Source: Leguminivora glycinivorella
Taxonomy: Eukaryota; Arthropoda; Insecta; Lepidoptera; Tortricidae
Direction of reading: 5' to 3'
Length of the DNA: 64,000 bases
NCBI RefSeq assembly: GCF_023078275.1
Contig: NC_062975.1
Coordinates: 15,289,141-15,353,140 of the forward strand
Positions 22,861 through 34,256 of this stretch are shown piece after piece; the first letter of the stretch is position 1; every line of letters begins with the position of its first letter. Both the position numbers and the translations under genes were made by a program. A model generated the notes under the pieces. That model did not search any database. It was not told where the DNA came from and saw only the letters and a list, made by a program, of their open reading frames with translations.

Positions 22861-23828
22861 TTAGGAAGTGATGTAAACGTTTATATCACCATTTTATAGA
22901 GCCGCTATAGGCCTGGTCTATAACAGGATCAAATATGACTACTATAGATCTATATTATTGTATAATAGTGTTAGGAATCACTGCTATGCAATCAGTTTGA
23001 GCTATTAAGGTTCCCGACAAGCCGCTATAGTTGTTGCGTTATACAGCTAAAAGGTGTTATTAGGAAGTGATGTAAACGTTTATATCACCATTTTATAGAG
23101 CCGCTATAGGCCTGGTCTATAACAGGATCAAATATGACTACTATAGAACAATATTATTATATAATGGTGTTAGAAATCACTGTTATGCAATCAATTTGCG
23201 CTATTGAGGTTCCCGACAAGCCGCTATAGTTGTTGCGTTATACAGCTAAAAGGTGTTATTAGGAAGTGATGTAAACGTTTATATCACCATTATATAGAGC
23301 CGCTATAGGCCTGGTCTATAACAGGATCAAATATGACTACTATATAACAATATTATTATATAATGGTGTTAGAAATCACTGTTATGCAATCAATTTACGC
23401 TATTAAGGTTCCCGACAAGCCGCTATAGTTGTTGTGTTATACAGCTAAAAGGTGTTATTAGGAAGTGATGTAAACGTTTATATCACCATTTTATAGAGCC
23501 GCTATAGACCTGGTGTATAACAGGATCAAATATGACTACTATAGAACAATATTATTATATAATGGTGTTAGAAATCACTGTTATACAATCAATTTACGCT
23601 ATTAAGGTTCCCGACAAGCCGCTATAGTTGTTGTGTTATACAGCTAAAAGGTGTTATTAGGAAGTGATGTAAACGTTTATATCACCATTTTATAGAGCCG
23701 CTATAGGCCTGGTCTATAACAGGATCAAATAACCTACTAAAGAACAATATTATTGTATAATAGTGTTAGGAATCACTGTTATGCTCTCAATTTGCGCTAT
23801 TAAGGTTCCCAACAAGCCGCTTATAGTA
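22847..23828 (+). repeat. Five tandem 199-bp units
   Basis: Units begin gctaaaaggtgttattagga at 22847, 23046, 23245, 23444 and 23643: every spacing is exactly 199. Each holds gccgctata, ctggtctataacaggatcaa, and ends ttcccgacaagccgctatag. Units differ by scattered substitutions but no net indels in the first four; the last one is cut near 23828. 199 is not a multiple of three and stops are frequent, so it is not coding. Confidence 0.95.
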
Positions 23829-24771
23829 TTTTTAATAGTCGTATTTTAACAGAAATTAAAACCTAACTATCTCACTATTTTGGGATATAGTGGCTTTGGA
23901 AAACACTGCTACAGTATTTAACACTGTAGTAGTGATATGAATACCATTATAGAGCTATTTTGCTGTATAATGAAGTTTTCAGGATACGTTTATATAGCTT
24001 TTATATAAAGAACTTATAAGTTAAACTGGATCATAGTTAAAGTCTCATGCAACCCTAATTGAATCCACAATGGCGGGCTTATGGCAGTGAATGCATATGA
24101 TAAGTGACATAGTCGAACTATAAAAGCGTATGTTTTACTTCTTGGATCCATAGTAGAAACTATGGTGCCAATAATTTTGTTGTATTAAATCATATTTATT
24201 TATTTTATTCAAAACAGGTATAAATCGAAGGCGCACTTAAAATACTCCATTAAACTAATATTCTTTTAACGGTAAAATTTCCATCGCATACCTTTTTGCA
24301 GTTATGATGGAATTATACTAAATCCAAATTATTTTGATTGACACTAAACTTCACAAGTTCACACGCCACTTTTCATAAAGTTCCTCGTTTAGAACAGTTT
24401 TTGTTAAATATTACACACATTAAATTATTTTAGAAATTTCATTCATTCGCATTAAAAGGGACGGCAACTGCTATTACAGAACAAAAAACCTGTATAACGG
24501 AATCTCAAATGCTACTATAGCATAAATTGATACTATAATAGCGTTACTGTGTCCTCTATGTCAACAAATTAGCACAATAGTCATCATCACATCACCATTA
24601 TAGACCTTAAACGTCACGGATGATACTGCTATAGCCCTATTATATCACTAAATGGCTGCATAATTGCGCCAAATCGGCTCTACAGTACCAATATAAACTA
24701 TTTATAGGATCATTTAATGTGATTTAATTTGGTGCTCTCGACCACTATAGGACCAGAAATTGTTACTTGGG

Positions 24772-26640
24772 TCGTTTTTGGGACTCTGTAATGTGGTTCG
24801 TTTGGCAAGTGTCGGAGGTTGGTCGGTCTTTTGTATCTATCCAGCTTTCCTAATTCGTCTTTATATTCTAAAATCACAGCCAGTTTAACTTTATTATATA
24901 TACTTAATACTCTACAATGTTGGAATAGTTTTTCATAGTTGTGCTTATATTTATGTTTTATTTTTAATGGAACTATAGTTTTCAGTATTCTTATTTGTAA
25001 GTTGTAAATTCTGTGCAGATAAGTATTAAATGTACGTCCCTAACTAGATACTCCGTAATTGATTATGGAGTCGGCAAGGGCCATATATAACAAGCGGAGT
25101 GTGGTGTATAGCATTCTATGTTTAAGTATGCTTAAGTTGCTGAGGATTGCTCTAAGTCTGTTGCATACATGATCGATATGAGGTCCCCAGTTGAATTTGC
25201 TATCAATTTTTAAGCCAAGGTACGTATGGGTTTCAACTACCTCTAATGAATCACATTTACAATGTGATGAACGAGAGTGCATACATGAATGTTCGTGGGC
25301 TATAATTCTGGGAGTGGAATTAACCTTTATATACGGTGAATGAATATACATTATTTTTGTTTTATTGTAGTTTAGGGATAGTCCTACGTCATGAGCCCAT
25401 TGACACAATTTATCAAATTCGCTTTGCATTTGACACTCTGCATTCTTTACATTAGTATTTGCTGTAATTAGGCAAGTGTCATCAGCAAACTGGTATACAG
25501 AGGCATTTTGAAATATGTTATTCATATTATTTACGTATATTAAATATTTGGTAGGCCCTAATATGGATCCTTGCGCTGTTCCATGATAGGATTCTAAGAG
25601 TTCACTTTGCTCTCCTGCTATACTGACAGTGTTAGATCTTCCTAAATGGTAGTTTTTGAACCAGTTTAGTGTTGGCCCCTGTATGCCATTTTGGTGAAGC
25701 TTTTCATAAAAAGTTTTATGATTTAGTGTCAAATACTTTACTAAAGTCTATAAGTACAACTATTACATGTTTTTTGTCATTAAGGTGTTTATTTATCTCG
25801 TCAGTAAATTGTGCCAATAGTTGTGTAGTGTTTTTTCCTTTTTGGAACCCAAATTGTTTCTCATGAATTATGCTGTTGCTTGATAAGAAATCATTTACTT
25901 TTTTTCAAATATATTTCTCAATTATTTTATCTATAGTCGAAAGAATTGTAATTGGTCTATAATTATTGGTATCGGTATAGCTTCCTTTTTTGTGTATGGG
26001 TCGAATTAATCCTATTTTTAACTTGTCTGGAAATTCAGAATGTAATATGCACTGGTTTTTTAGATGTGTAAGTACTGGCGTAATTTCTTTAGTGATAAAT
26101 TTAATATCTTTTACTCGTATGCGGTCAGATCCTGCACTTTTTTTTTCGTTGAGGTTACTAATAATTTTGTGCATTGTGTGTTGATTTATTTTATTAATTT
26201 TTAATGATATCTTAGGCGTATTTTTGTAAGTATTCTTATCAAGCAACGGCACACCGCACGAGCTCAATACCTTCGCAACATTACATTCAAAGTCCCGAGC
26301 AAACTTATTAGATCTATAGATCCTTGGCTTTCATTTTAAATGACTTAATTAACATATCGTCAACAACTTTGACAAGTCTCCCCGATAACCTGTTTATTAT
26401 TTCCCACATTTTCTTTGGATTTTTGTAGTTATCACATATTTCTTTTTTCGTATAGTTATTTCTAGCTTTATTCATTAGTCTATTTGTTTTATTTCTATAT
26501 ATCTTATACACTATTTCATTTTGTTTATTATTTGTATCCTTAAGATATATCTGTAATAGTTTATTTTTGGTACAAGACATTTCAATTAGTTTATCGGATA
26601 ACTACTATTTGTCATTGTTTTGTTATATTATGATTTATAA
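24772..26640 (-). pseudogene. LINE reverse transcriptase, frameshifted
   Basis: Minus-strand reverse transcriptase of LINE copy 2. Reading from 26580: a basic linker (NKTNRLMNKARNNYTKKEI); KKSAGSDRIRVKDI in the piece 26267-25905; NNYRPITILSTIDKIIEKYI; then, after a stop at about 25905, EKQFGFQKGKNTTQ and motif A as LIDFSKVFD (about 25740), a frame change into the piece 25732-25040 with TAQGSILGP (motif B, Gln present), QFADDTCLI (motif C, FADD) and YLGLKIDSKFNW. A Cys/His cluster CMHSRSSHCKC sits at the same place as in the 8.6-kb LINE. A stop after NYGVSS (25040) is followed by an open continuation to 24772. Catalytic residues survive, but stops, a frameshift and the insertion kill it. Confidence 0.85.
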
Positions 26641-26669
26641 TTTCACATCTTTTTTGTTAGCATAAGAAT

Positions 26670-26804
26670 GAAAGTACTACGCTGAACTATTCGACATGGG
26701 CACTTTTTGTCAAAGTGACAAGTTTCAAATCGGATACAGAATGATATGTATGACATAATGTGCCCACGTCAAATATTAGTTCAGCGTTGAGTACTAGTAC
26801 TTTC
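26670..26804. repeat. 135-bp palindromic element
   Basis: The left end gaaagtactacgctgaacta and gacatgggcac pair with gtgcccacgtc and agttcagcgttgagtacta-gtactttc at the right. The arms match imperfectly over about 35 bases. Confidence 0.7.
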
Positions 26805-27189
26805 ACTACTGGCCTGTTGGGCAAAGGTCTCGCTCAAAATAGGATTTTCTGGATTCTTTTGACACTTTGTTTTGCAATGACAGCCGCTTCTCTGACGAAG
26901 TCACCAACTTCCACACAATTTCGATCGAACTTTCGCTCTCATTTTCAAAACTCGACCGACCAACATTTTGAAAACATGTCCATAATTTTGGATCAACCTC
27001 AGAGTTGTATTTGTGAAAATTATGAAACCGTCATAGGGATATTTAAAGGTTCAAATAGGTAAACAGGAGTTTGTTGTGCGGACCGAAACAAATTTTCTAA
27101 ATGACGAGCGTTTTCCCGATTCTTACTCATTTTAGAACAATTCTCTGAAATCAAACGATTAACGTAACATATACCTATCAATATGGTGA
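26805..27189. other. Unassigned stretch
   Basis: Nothing recognised. Confidence 0.5.
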
Positions 27190-27375
27190 CTATCGTAAGG
27201 AAACTGACTAATTCCAATAGGGCCTAGTTACCCTTCATGTTGGAAGGTCAGATGTCAGTCGCTTTCGTAAAACTGGTGCCTACGACAAATCTTGGGATTA
27301 GTTGTCAAACCGGACCCCAGGCTCCCATAAGCCGTGGTAAATACCGCGATAACGCAAGGAGGATGATGATGATGA
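27190..27375 (+). mobile_element. SINE body fragment, plus orientation
   Basis: Contains aaggaaactgactaattcca, tcgctttcgtaaaact, ttgggattagttgtcaaa and a gatgatgatgat tail (27361-27375). It is the 3' body of the SINE type whose tRNA head is seen at 10941; the head is absent here. Confidence 0.75.
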
Positions 27376-27763
27376 TATCTATATTGGTGACTCCTCATAC
27401 CTGAGCATAATCTACCAATCAGAAGCGCCCTATTGTCTGAATTATATAAGCCCTTAACACACTGACAGACAGTGTGGCCGCAACAATAGAGATCCGTAAG
27501 CACTAAATTACTAACATAATCAGGTAAGTAGGCAACCGTGACACCATATGTTCCACACAAGTAGGTGTTGATAGTGTAATGGTCTAATGAATAGCCCCAT
27601 TTCAATAAATAGTTCGAAGCATCAAAGTTTTGTTTCATTTCTTCGAAAATATTTACAGGAAGAACTTATATTAAAAGATGTTATGATGGTCTGAGTGGAC
27701 GGTAGCTAATATGTGTTTGTTTCTACAATATGTTATAGAGCATATTTTACACAATTAATCATC
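27376..27763. other. Spacer between two inverted SINE bodies
   Basis: 388 bases with no recognised feature, bounded by opposite SINE copies. Confidence 0.5.
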
Positions 27764-27950
27764 ATCCTCCTTGCGTTATCCCGGCATTTGCCATGGCTCA
27801 TGGGAGCCTGGGCTCCGCTTTGTTAACTAATCCCAATATTTGGCGTAGGCACTAGTTTTACGAAAGCGACTGCCACCTGTCCTTTCAACCCGAAGGGTAA
27901 CTAGGCCTTATTGGAATTTGGAATTAGTTCGGTTTCCTCACGATTTTACA
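27764..27950 (-). mobile_element. SINE body fragment, minus orientation
   Basis: Reverse-orientation match of 27190-27375: catcatcctccttgcgttat, ttgccatggctcatgggagc, ttggcgtaggcactagtttt and cggtttcctcacgat in order. Confidence 0.75.
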
Positions 27951-28639
27951 CAATTAATAACATTTCAAAACTTAAAATGTATAGACATGGTCAAAATATT
28001 TCTTGCCGAGCCCTATGAGGCGGCGAATGTCACTCATTTTATAAAGAGAAAATGAAAACGATATTCGCTTACCATCTAGCCATCTGTCTGTTCCTTTGCC
28101 TCCAAATATAAAAAAAAATATCATAAGAGAGAGAAAGAGAAACAGAAAGAAAGAAATAATAACAAAGAGATTGTGGTAGACGGACAGACAGACCTACAAA
28201 CAACTTCCGAAATCTGACATCTAAAGACATGGATGTAGGGACTGTAAATCTAATATCAGGCCGGACGGTGTGGAAACGTTACCAGTGTAATCTCCTCTTT
28301 ATATGCCCGTATGTCCATCAATTATACTTTAATGCCCGGTTGTTTACGACCCATATAACCGTCCCTAAACAATTGAACGCATTAATTAATTATGTATGGC
28401 ACCGGCATGCAGTTGATTAAAACTAACGATACTGTCGTGATTTACGTTGAGCTAAATACTTGGTATTTATTAGATTATAATTTTGAGTAGCGTAAATTAT
28501 ATATCAGTCTATTGCGAAATCCGACTTAAAAATTGACAAAAAGAAGCAAAAGTGATTCCTTCTTGTGTCGAAGACAAATCTGAGCTAAAGGAGTAACTAT
28601 TATGAATTTAGGCCAAGTCAACCAATAGATGTAATAGTC
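27951..28639. other. Unassigned stretch
   Basis: Includes a purine-rich run (28130-28170, gagagaaagagaaacagaaa type). Nothing else supported. Confidence 0.5.
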
Positions 28640-29045
28640 TCAAAAATGTTTCTTTGGATGGCTGGGCCTTAGAATAGAGCACTATCCTTACTCTTATTAT
28701 TACTTCTACCGGATACATTCTGGAGAGTGTGCACAGGAACTGCATGACTTGGTTCCTCCTTCCCCGTTCCATCCCCGGACAACCAGGCGTGGGGAGCGGT
28801 TTCACCCTTACATTGTCGACCTGCCTTTCATTCGCACGAAGAGGTTTGCCTCTTCTTTCCTAATGCGAACTGCTAAGGAATGGAACATGCTCCCCTCATC
28901 TGTATTTCCGGGCGAATACAATCTGGGTGAATTCAAGTCAAGAGTGAATAGGCTATTACTGAACCAGTGAGCTACAACCTCGGCCTTGTCGTCACTTTCC
29001 ATCAGGTGCGACTAAGGTCAATCACTGGTCAGTTAAAAAAAAAAG
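28640..29045 (+). pseudogene. LINE 3' fragment with reverse transcriptase tail
   Basis: The C-terminal end of a LINE reverse transcriptase protein. The plus frame reads IHSGECAQELHDLVPP and then RTTRRGERFHPYIVDLP, RTKRFASSFLMRTAKEWN, MLPSSVFPG and FKSRVNRLLL before a stop at about 28970. The pattern 'R-T-x-R ... HPY ... SFL.RTA..WN.LPSSVFP ... FK.RV' is common at the end of Jockey/CR1-type proteins. A short A-run (29035-29045) follows. Only the tail survives, so this is a severely 5'-truncated insertion. Confidence 0.85.
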
Positions 29046-29420
29046 CTAAACTTGCAAAATAGATGTTTGTATTTGTATTACAATTAAATGAGTATAAAAA
29101 TCAATTTACTCGATAATTTAGTCGATATTCCATTGTTCTAGAATAGCACGAATTCTTAATAAATAAATAAATATTATTTGTTTAATGCAGAGTAAATATT
29201 GACCCCCAGCATGTTAAGAAGAAACCAGACCAATGCCATACAATTATTTAAGGGTTAAAAATAAATAAAAGCCAAATCTAAGTAAAATATTGGAACATCA
29301 ACGTGAAAGATGGACTATCTTAATCTGTAAGATTCTTATAAAAGTAAACTTGACTCCGCCTTACCAACCCTAATATTTGAGTCCTATTAATAGACATTTT
29401 TTCGCGTTCAAGCTTCCTGC
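29046..29420. other. Unassigned stretch
   Basis: AT-rich flank of the tandem array; contains an aataaataaataaat run at 29158-29172. Nothing else. Confidence 0.5.
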
Positions 29421-30475
29421 AGTTTGAGTCACGTGTTCAAAAGATGGCGTTAATAAATCGCGGTTCAATACCCCGGCATTAAGCTGAAGCCGGGCGGAAG
29501 TATCGGCATACTGTTTATTACTGGGCTATATTCCGAGCGCTTACCGACAATACCAACTAGTGTTGGTTGAGACTCGAGTCTAACCGAGCTTTAGTTCGAG
29601 TCACCAGTTTAAAAGATGGCGTTAATAAATCGCGGTTCAATACCCCGGCATTAAGCTGAAGCCGGGCGGAAGTATCGGCATACTGTTTATTACTGGGCTA
29701 TATTCCGAGCGCTTACCGACAATACCAACCAGTGTTGGTTGAGACTCGAGTCTAACCGAGCTTTAGTTCGAGTCACCAGTTTAAAAGATGGCGTTAATAA
29801 ATCGCGGTTCAATACCCCGGCATTAAGCTGAAACCGGGCGGAAGTATCGGCATACTGTTTATTACTGGGCTATATTCCGAGCGCTTACCGACAATACCAA
29901 CTAGTGTTGGAGACTCGAGTCTAACCGAGCTTTAGTTCGAGTCACCAGTTTAAAATATGGCGTTAATAAATCGCGGTTGAATTCCCCGGCATTAAGCTGA
30001 AGCCGGGCGGAAGTATCGGCATACTGTTTATTACTGGGCTATATTCCTAACGCTTACCGACTAGTGTTGGTAAGACTCGAGTCTAACCGAGCTTTAGTTC
30101 GAGTCACCAGTTTAAAAGATGGCGTTCATAAATCGCGGTTCAATACCCCGGCATTAAGCTGAAGCCGGGCGGAAGTATCGGCATACTGTTTATTACTGGG
30201 CTATATTCCGAGCGCTTACCGACAATACCAACTAGTGTTGGTTGAGACTCGAGTCTAACCGAGCTTTAGTTCGAGTCACCAGTTTAAAAAATGGCGTTAA
30301 TAAATCGCGGTTCAATACCCCGGCATTATGCTGAAGCCGGGCGGAAGTATCGGCATACTGTTTATTACTGGGCTATATTCCTAACGCTTACCGACTAGTG
30401 TTGGTAAGACTCGAGTCTAACCGAGCTTTAGTTCGAGTCACCAGTTTATAAGATGGCGTCAATAAATCGCGGTTA
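29421..30475 (+). repeat. Tandem array of 172/162-bp units (satellite-like)
   Basis: The anchor 'atggcgttaataaatcgcgg' recurs with starts near 29443, 29615, 29787, 29956, 30118, 30290 and 30452, so the spacings are 172, 172, 169, 162, 172 and 162. There are six full units and a partial seventh. Each unit includes ataccccggcattaagctga, a cccggc/gccggg pair, ggcatactgtttattactgg, and gagactcgagtctaaccgag with a central palindrome gactcgagtc. The 162-bp units lack a 10-base caataccaac segment. Non-coding; the unit length is near one nucleosome. Confidence 0.95.
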
Positions 30476-30574
30476 CTTTAGTATTAAACAGAAGTGATGG
30501 GTAATGCTGACTCAAGAGACTGAAATCCTCTGCTGCAAGAATCGACTCCGTTTTCAGACTCTTATACATACTAT

Positions 30575-30755
30575 CCATACTAATATTATAAATGGGAAAG
30601 TGTGTGTGTCTGTTTGTTCGTCCGTCTTTCACGGCACAACGGAACGACGAATCGACGTGATTTTTTAGGTGGAGGTAGTTGAAGGGATGGAGAGTGACAT
30701 AGGCTACTTTTTGTCTCTTTCTAACGCGAGCGAAGCCGTAGACAAAAACTAGTCT
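30575..30755 (+). mobile_element. RTE-tailed short interspersed repeat
   Basis: Contains actaatattataaatggg, cgtccgtctttcacggca, gaatcgacgtgattttttag, gtagttgaagggatggagag, tgtctctttctaacgcgagc and ends near aaactagt. The order matches 48348-48577. I recognise it as a very common lepidopteran repeat thought to share its 3' end with RTE LINEs (memory). Confidence 0.7.
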
Positions 30756-32313
30756 ATAATAATGATGAAAACAATTGTTTATAGCTGTTAAAGCCCGGTC
30801 AACGTTGTAGATCACTTAGTTGTTTTCAGAAAGCTCTTACTAATTTACACAATATAATTTACAGTATTTTCAAAAGAGGTAGGTAATCACATTAAGAGCC
30901 ACTTGCACCAACGAAAATGGTTAACCCGAGGGTTAACCCACCATTTTATATGGAATTTGACAGTTGACAGACCACTAAGTGGTCCTAAACTGCTCAAGTT
31001 GTGCTATAAACAGTCGAGTTTTTGCCAACACTATACATATAGACTGGTGAAGAGCGGAGTTTGGTACAACTAGAACCGCAAATCCTATGACTTTACTAAC
31101 TTATACGATAATTATATGATAACTGCTTAGACTAACTAGATAGAGGCTAAACAAACCGAATGCTTTGATAATTAGACTTATATATGACCGGGATAACCTT
31201 TCGTCTTCAGTTTCCCGTTATCATGATGCATGCAACTGCGTCGAAAATCTAAATATAGGGACCTCAATAAAAATCAAAAAGGCAATCACGGTCTATATCC
31301 CGGTAAATACATATCAGTCATGATGAAACTAACCATGAATCATTTAAAACTCTAAGCTTTGACAATTACTAGAATAGGTCATATTTAAGTCTGAATGTCA
31401 AGTCAAAAGTTTAATCGTATTTTATTTGGCCAACAACAAGGAAAATAAGTGACAATAATTATGTGCTATTACTTAAATGCTATTTGCGCTCAGGGCAATG
31501 TTGGCGGTTTCTTGTTTTGGTTATAATATGTATAATGAATAGAATACCTACATAATTATATGATTGTTGTATTGTATAACATCTACCGCGGAATGGAATA
31601 GGTATCGAGACAAACCTTATTGGTTTAACGATACTATGTAAATTAATTAGAGATTTATGTTTGTAATTACCTAAATAAATAAAAAAAAAAAAAAAAATAT
31701 TAATTTGTATTAAATTCAGAACAAACATTTATTTATACTTCATTTAATAAACAAAACTGCAGTCTGACTCAAAATGTTAAATCTGCCTCCTGTTTTCGCA
31801 AAATAGAATTTTCTTCATTTGGAGTGACAGTTTAATTCATCATTCAGTAGTTTTCAATACTCTAGTTTTATTTAGATAACGGCAGACGACCATTTTCATT
31901 TAAACAATATTGGATGTCACTACCTGTATACAAAATTACTTATTCAAATGTAGAAACAACTCAGAGATACCTCAGCAGTTCTCAAAAAGTTTGTACATAG
32001 CCACGGGTGCAAATTTAAATTAATGCTATTTGGTTACCAACATTTAGTAATATAAGTCGATTTTCGTAAGATGTATGGAAGGATGATTGTTATAATTAAG
32101 AAAATATAGATACTAGAGAACCTTAATGATGAAATAAAACTTACTAAAATCTCAATTCATAAAAAAATCTTGGTAACAAAACAGGAATAAAAAAAAAACT
32201 TGTTTCTTAATATTTGTACAAACTTTTCGAGAACTGCTGATCTACTAACTACTTGTATGTTTAGTTATTTTATACGGAAGCAATTTATTGACTCAGTGAG
32301 AAACAAATCATAA
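30756..32313. other. Unassigned stretch with one poly-A tail
   Basis: A run of 17 A (31680-31696) after 'cctaaataaat' suggests the 3' end of a plus-strand retroelement whose body I cannot identify. A ggttaacccgagggttaacc palindrome lies at 30920-30939. Otherwise featureless. Confidence 0.4.
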
Positions 32314-33200
32314 GTTGGTAAAGTCAATATGGGTAAGTGCGTCATAAGGAGAAGTGTGTCTGGCCTTCACATTTCGCATGTTCAAACAATGATCATTGTG
32401 GTTGGTTTTATGGTTTTCAAGGCGGGAACCAAGTGCCCATCTCATGTCCCGCCGATTCTCATGAACGGTGAGCAGCTCAGGAGAGTAAATTCATTTAAAT
32501 ACCTTGGGCACTTGGTTACCGATTATTTTTCGTGATGTTTCTGATATCGAGCGAAGGGCTCTTGCTGTTAGAGCCAATATGATAGCTCGCAGGTTCAGTC
32601 GGTGTACAGCGCAAATTAAGATTACCTTGTTCCGTGCGTACTGTACATCGCTGTATACCTGCAGCTTGTGGACAAACTTTACGCAACGCTCGCTAAATAC
32701 ATTGCGGGTTCAATGTAATGATGCGTTCAGGGTGCTGTTGCGGCTGCCGCGGCACTGCAGCGCATCCGGCATGTTCGCGGACGCGCACGTAGATGGTTTT
32801 CACGCGACGCAGCGCAAGCGCTGCGCCGCAGTGCTCCGCAGAGTCTGCGACAGCCGCCACAGCCTCCTGAGCGTAGTGGCCGAGAGGTGGGACAGTGGCC
32901 TAATCAGACATTGGTCCTCACTTCATTTAGGATTAGGTACTAATATAGTTATTTAAGATGTCTTGTTATTGTTACTAACAAACTATGGACACATGTTAGT
33001 CTGAAATAAACGCATTTTATTTTATTTATTTTTTATTGTTTATTTAGTTTAGCGTTCAATACGTTAACCAATTATCGTGAGTAGCAAGTAGCAAAAGTAT
33101 GAACTAGCAAAACCACCTGTAACAATAAGTAAAAATGCCGAATGTGGAGGCCAGACACAACTCCCCTTATGACACACTTACCCGTATTGACTTTATAACC
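32314..33200. mobile_element. Palindromic element carrying an inserted LINE fragment
   Basis: The left end (32314-32377) contains aaagtcaatatgggtaagtg, cgtcataagga and gtgtgtctggcc; the right end (33136-33200) is its diverged reverse complement (ggccagacacaa, cttatgacacacttacccgt, attgactttataacc). The 64-base ends enclose a LINE coding fragment (32385-32956) and its A/T-rich tail, so the LINE piece most simply landed in the middle of a palindromic MITE. Confidence 0.7.
32385..32956 (+). pseudogene. LINE reverse transcriptase C-terminal fragment, one frameshift
   Basis: The thumb and C-terminal region of a LINE reverse transcriptase. The first frame reads FKAGTKCPSHVPPILMNGEQ and VNSFKYLGHLVTD; a shift at about 32515-32525 joins the second: DVSDIERRALAVRANMIARR, LFRAYCTSLYTCSLW, LRLPRHCSASGMFADAHVD and a stop at 32954-32956. 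FKYLGH-V-T is the usual post-palm phrase, and R-F-x-R-C with the Cys-rich CSASGMF segment marks one LINE lineage whose clade I cannot name safely. All catalytic motifs are missing. A 'tgaaataaacgc' tail and T/A-rich DNA follow at 33003-33050. Confidence 0.8.
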
Positions 33201-33381
33201 CTATTGAAACTTGAAGCAATTAAGCTCGCTTTAGCTTTAGCATAATATGAAGTAAATTGGGCTTTCGGGCATTTAAATCTACTGAATAGTATTAAATTTT
33301 ATAGCACAACACTCGGCACTACTAAACGTGATAAGAAGCTATAAAGTTTAGACTACCTGCCAAACTTACAAGTGGCAAGTG

Positions 33382-33570
33382 GCAACCCATACTCAGGCGA
33401 CACATGTCTTAAGACGCGACGCGTCGCTTGGGTCGCGTCGCTTGAGGCGCGTCTTACGACCTTTCTATACAAAATGTACTGAGGAGACGTTTTTTAAATT
33501 ACACTCGGGCGGCGCGGCGCTGGCGTCCATTCCGCGTCTTAAGACATGCGTCGCCTGTGTGTGGATAGTC
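33382..33570. repeat. MITE family A, copy 2
   Basis: Palindromic: caggcgacacatgtcttaag at the left pairs with cttaagacatgcgtcgcctg at the right. The middle has gacgcgacgcgtcgcttggg, then 'ctatacaaaatgtactgagg' and agacgttttttaaattaca, the core shared by all copies of the family. Confidence 0.8.
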
Positions 33571-34256
33571 CCTAACAGTAACTAAATAACTTACCGGCGA
33601 GGAATAAAGAACATGGCACAAGTGTACCTAATTACCTATTCACCTCCATTGCCTTATTATCAACTCATTTCACGGATAGCTATAATTTGCGAGATTATGT
33701 CAGAGTGTTTACTATAGGTACAAGTTATAGTCCAATAACTATAGCAATCACCCTATACATTCCTTCAATTACTGTACATTACATAGCTACGGAAAATGTT
33801 GTTCGAATAACCCCCAAAATTCCCTTTTTCTTCCGGAATTCTGACCGTATTTGATCTGTATTTCCTTTGTCTGTCATTCGTCTGGTTTCTTTGTAACCTT
33901 TCGCCGCTCCATATTTACTGTGGGTCGAGCAAATATGAGGAATTCGTGCTTTTCTAGAAATACGGAATAACGACGGCGCGTTCTAAAAAATATCGGTTAT
34001 CGGATATAGTTCACGTTTAGCCTATGTTCGTGAATGCATTTTTATTTTATGGAGGTTTTGCCTTGCAATATAGTTTTTTTATTATTTTTATAAATAGGCT
34101 TACTCGTAGCCACAGACTAGCCGAGGCGAAGACGTGGCCTGTGATAAGGCGAGCTCGTCCAGAGGGTGCCGGTTAAAGTGCTCATCCTAGATTTGAAGGT
34201 TGACCTATGAGACCATATGCAGTGACGTTTGCGCTATCGAGTAACGCATAAGGGAT
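33571..34256. other. Unassigned stretch
   Basis: Nothing recognised. Confidence 0.5.

Larger units (their letters stand above)
22709..24771. mobile_element. 2.06-kb TIR element inserted in LINE copy 2
   Basis: The left end is ccccaagtaacattttagtg and the right end ggaccagaaattgttacttg-gg, so the terminal cccaagtaaca is inverted. The flanks carry tcgttatt (22701-22708) and tcgttttt (24772-24779), an 8-bp duplication with one mismatch. The interior has no coding capacity; it holds a 199-bp tandem array and dozens of ctatag/ctataa motifs spread to both ends. The superfamily is unclear: an 8-bp duplication fits hAT, Merlin or Novosib-like groups, but the ends do not match a type I know. Confidence 0.75.
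22375..26640 (-). mobile_element. Broken LINE, copy 2, split by a later insertion
   Basis: Minus-strand non-LTR element related to the LINE at 8.5-10.8 kb. The 5' side begins near 26640 without an endonuclease; the reverse transcriptase occupies about 26580-24780; a 2063-bp element (22709-24771) interrupts its C-terminal part; the last coding segment is 22708-22556 and the 3' end lies near 22375-22400. The exact 3' boundary is uncertain, as there is no clean poly-A on this strand. Confidence 0.8.

Noticed and set aside
22847..23828. CRISPR-like array (also 29421-30475 and 45242-45893)
   Set aside because: These are contiguous tandem repeats without unique spacers, in a eukaryotic context.
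27255..27638. 127-codon minus open stretch
   Set aside because: Its end lies in the SINE body at 27190-27375 and the rest has no motif.
27376..27638. An RNA gene between the inverted SINE copies
   Set aside because: No structure or promoter signature seen.
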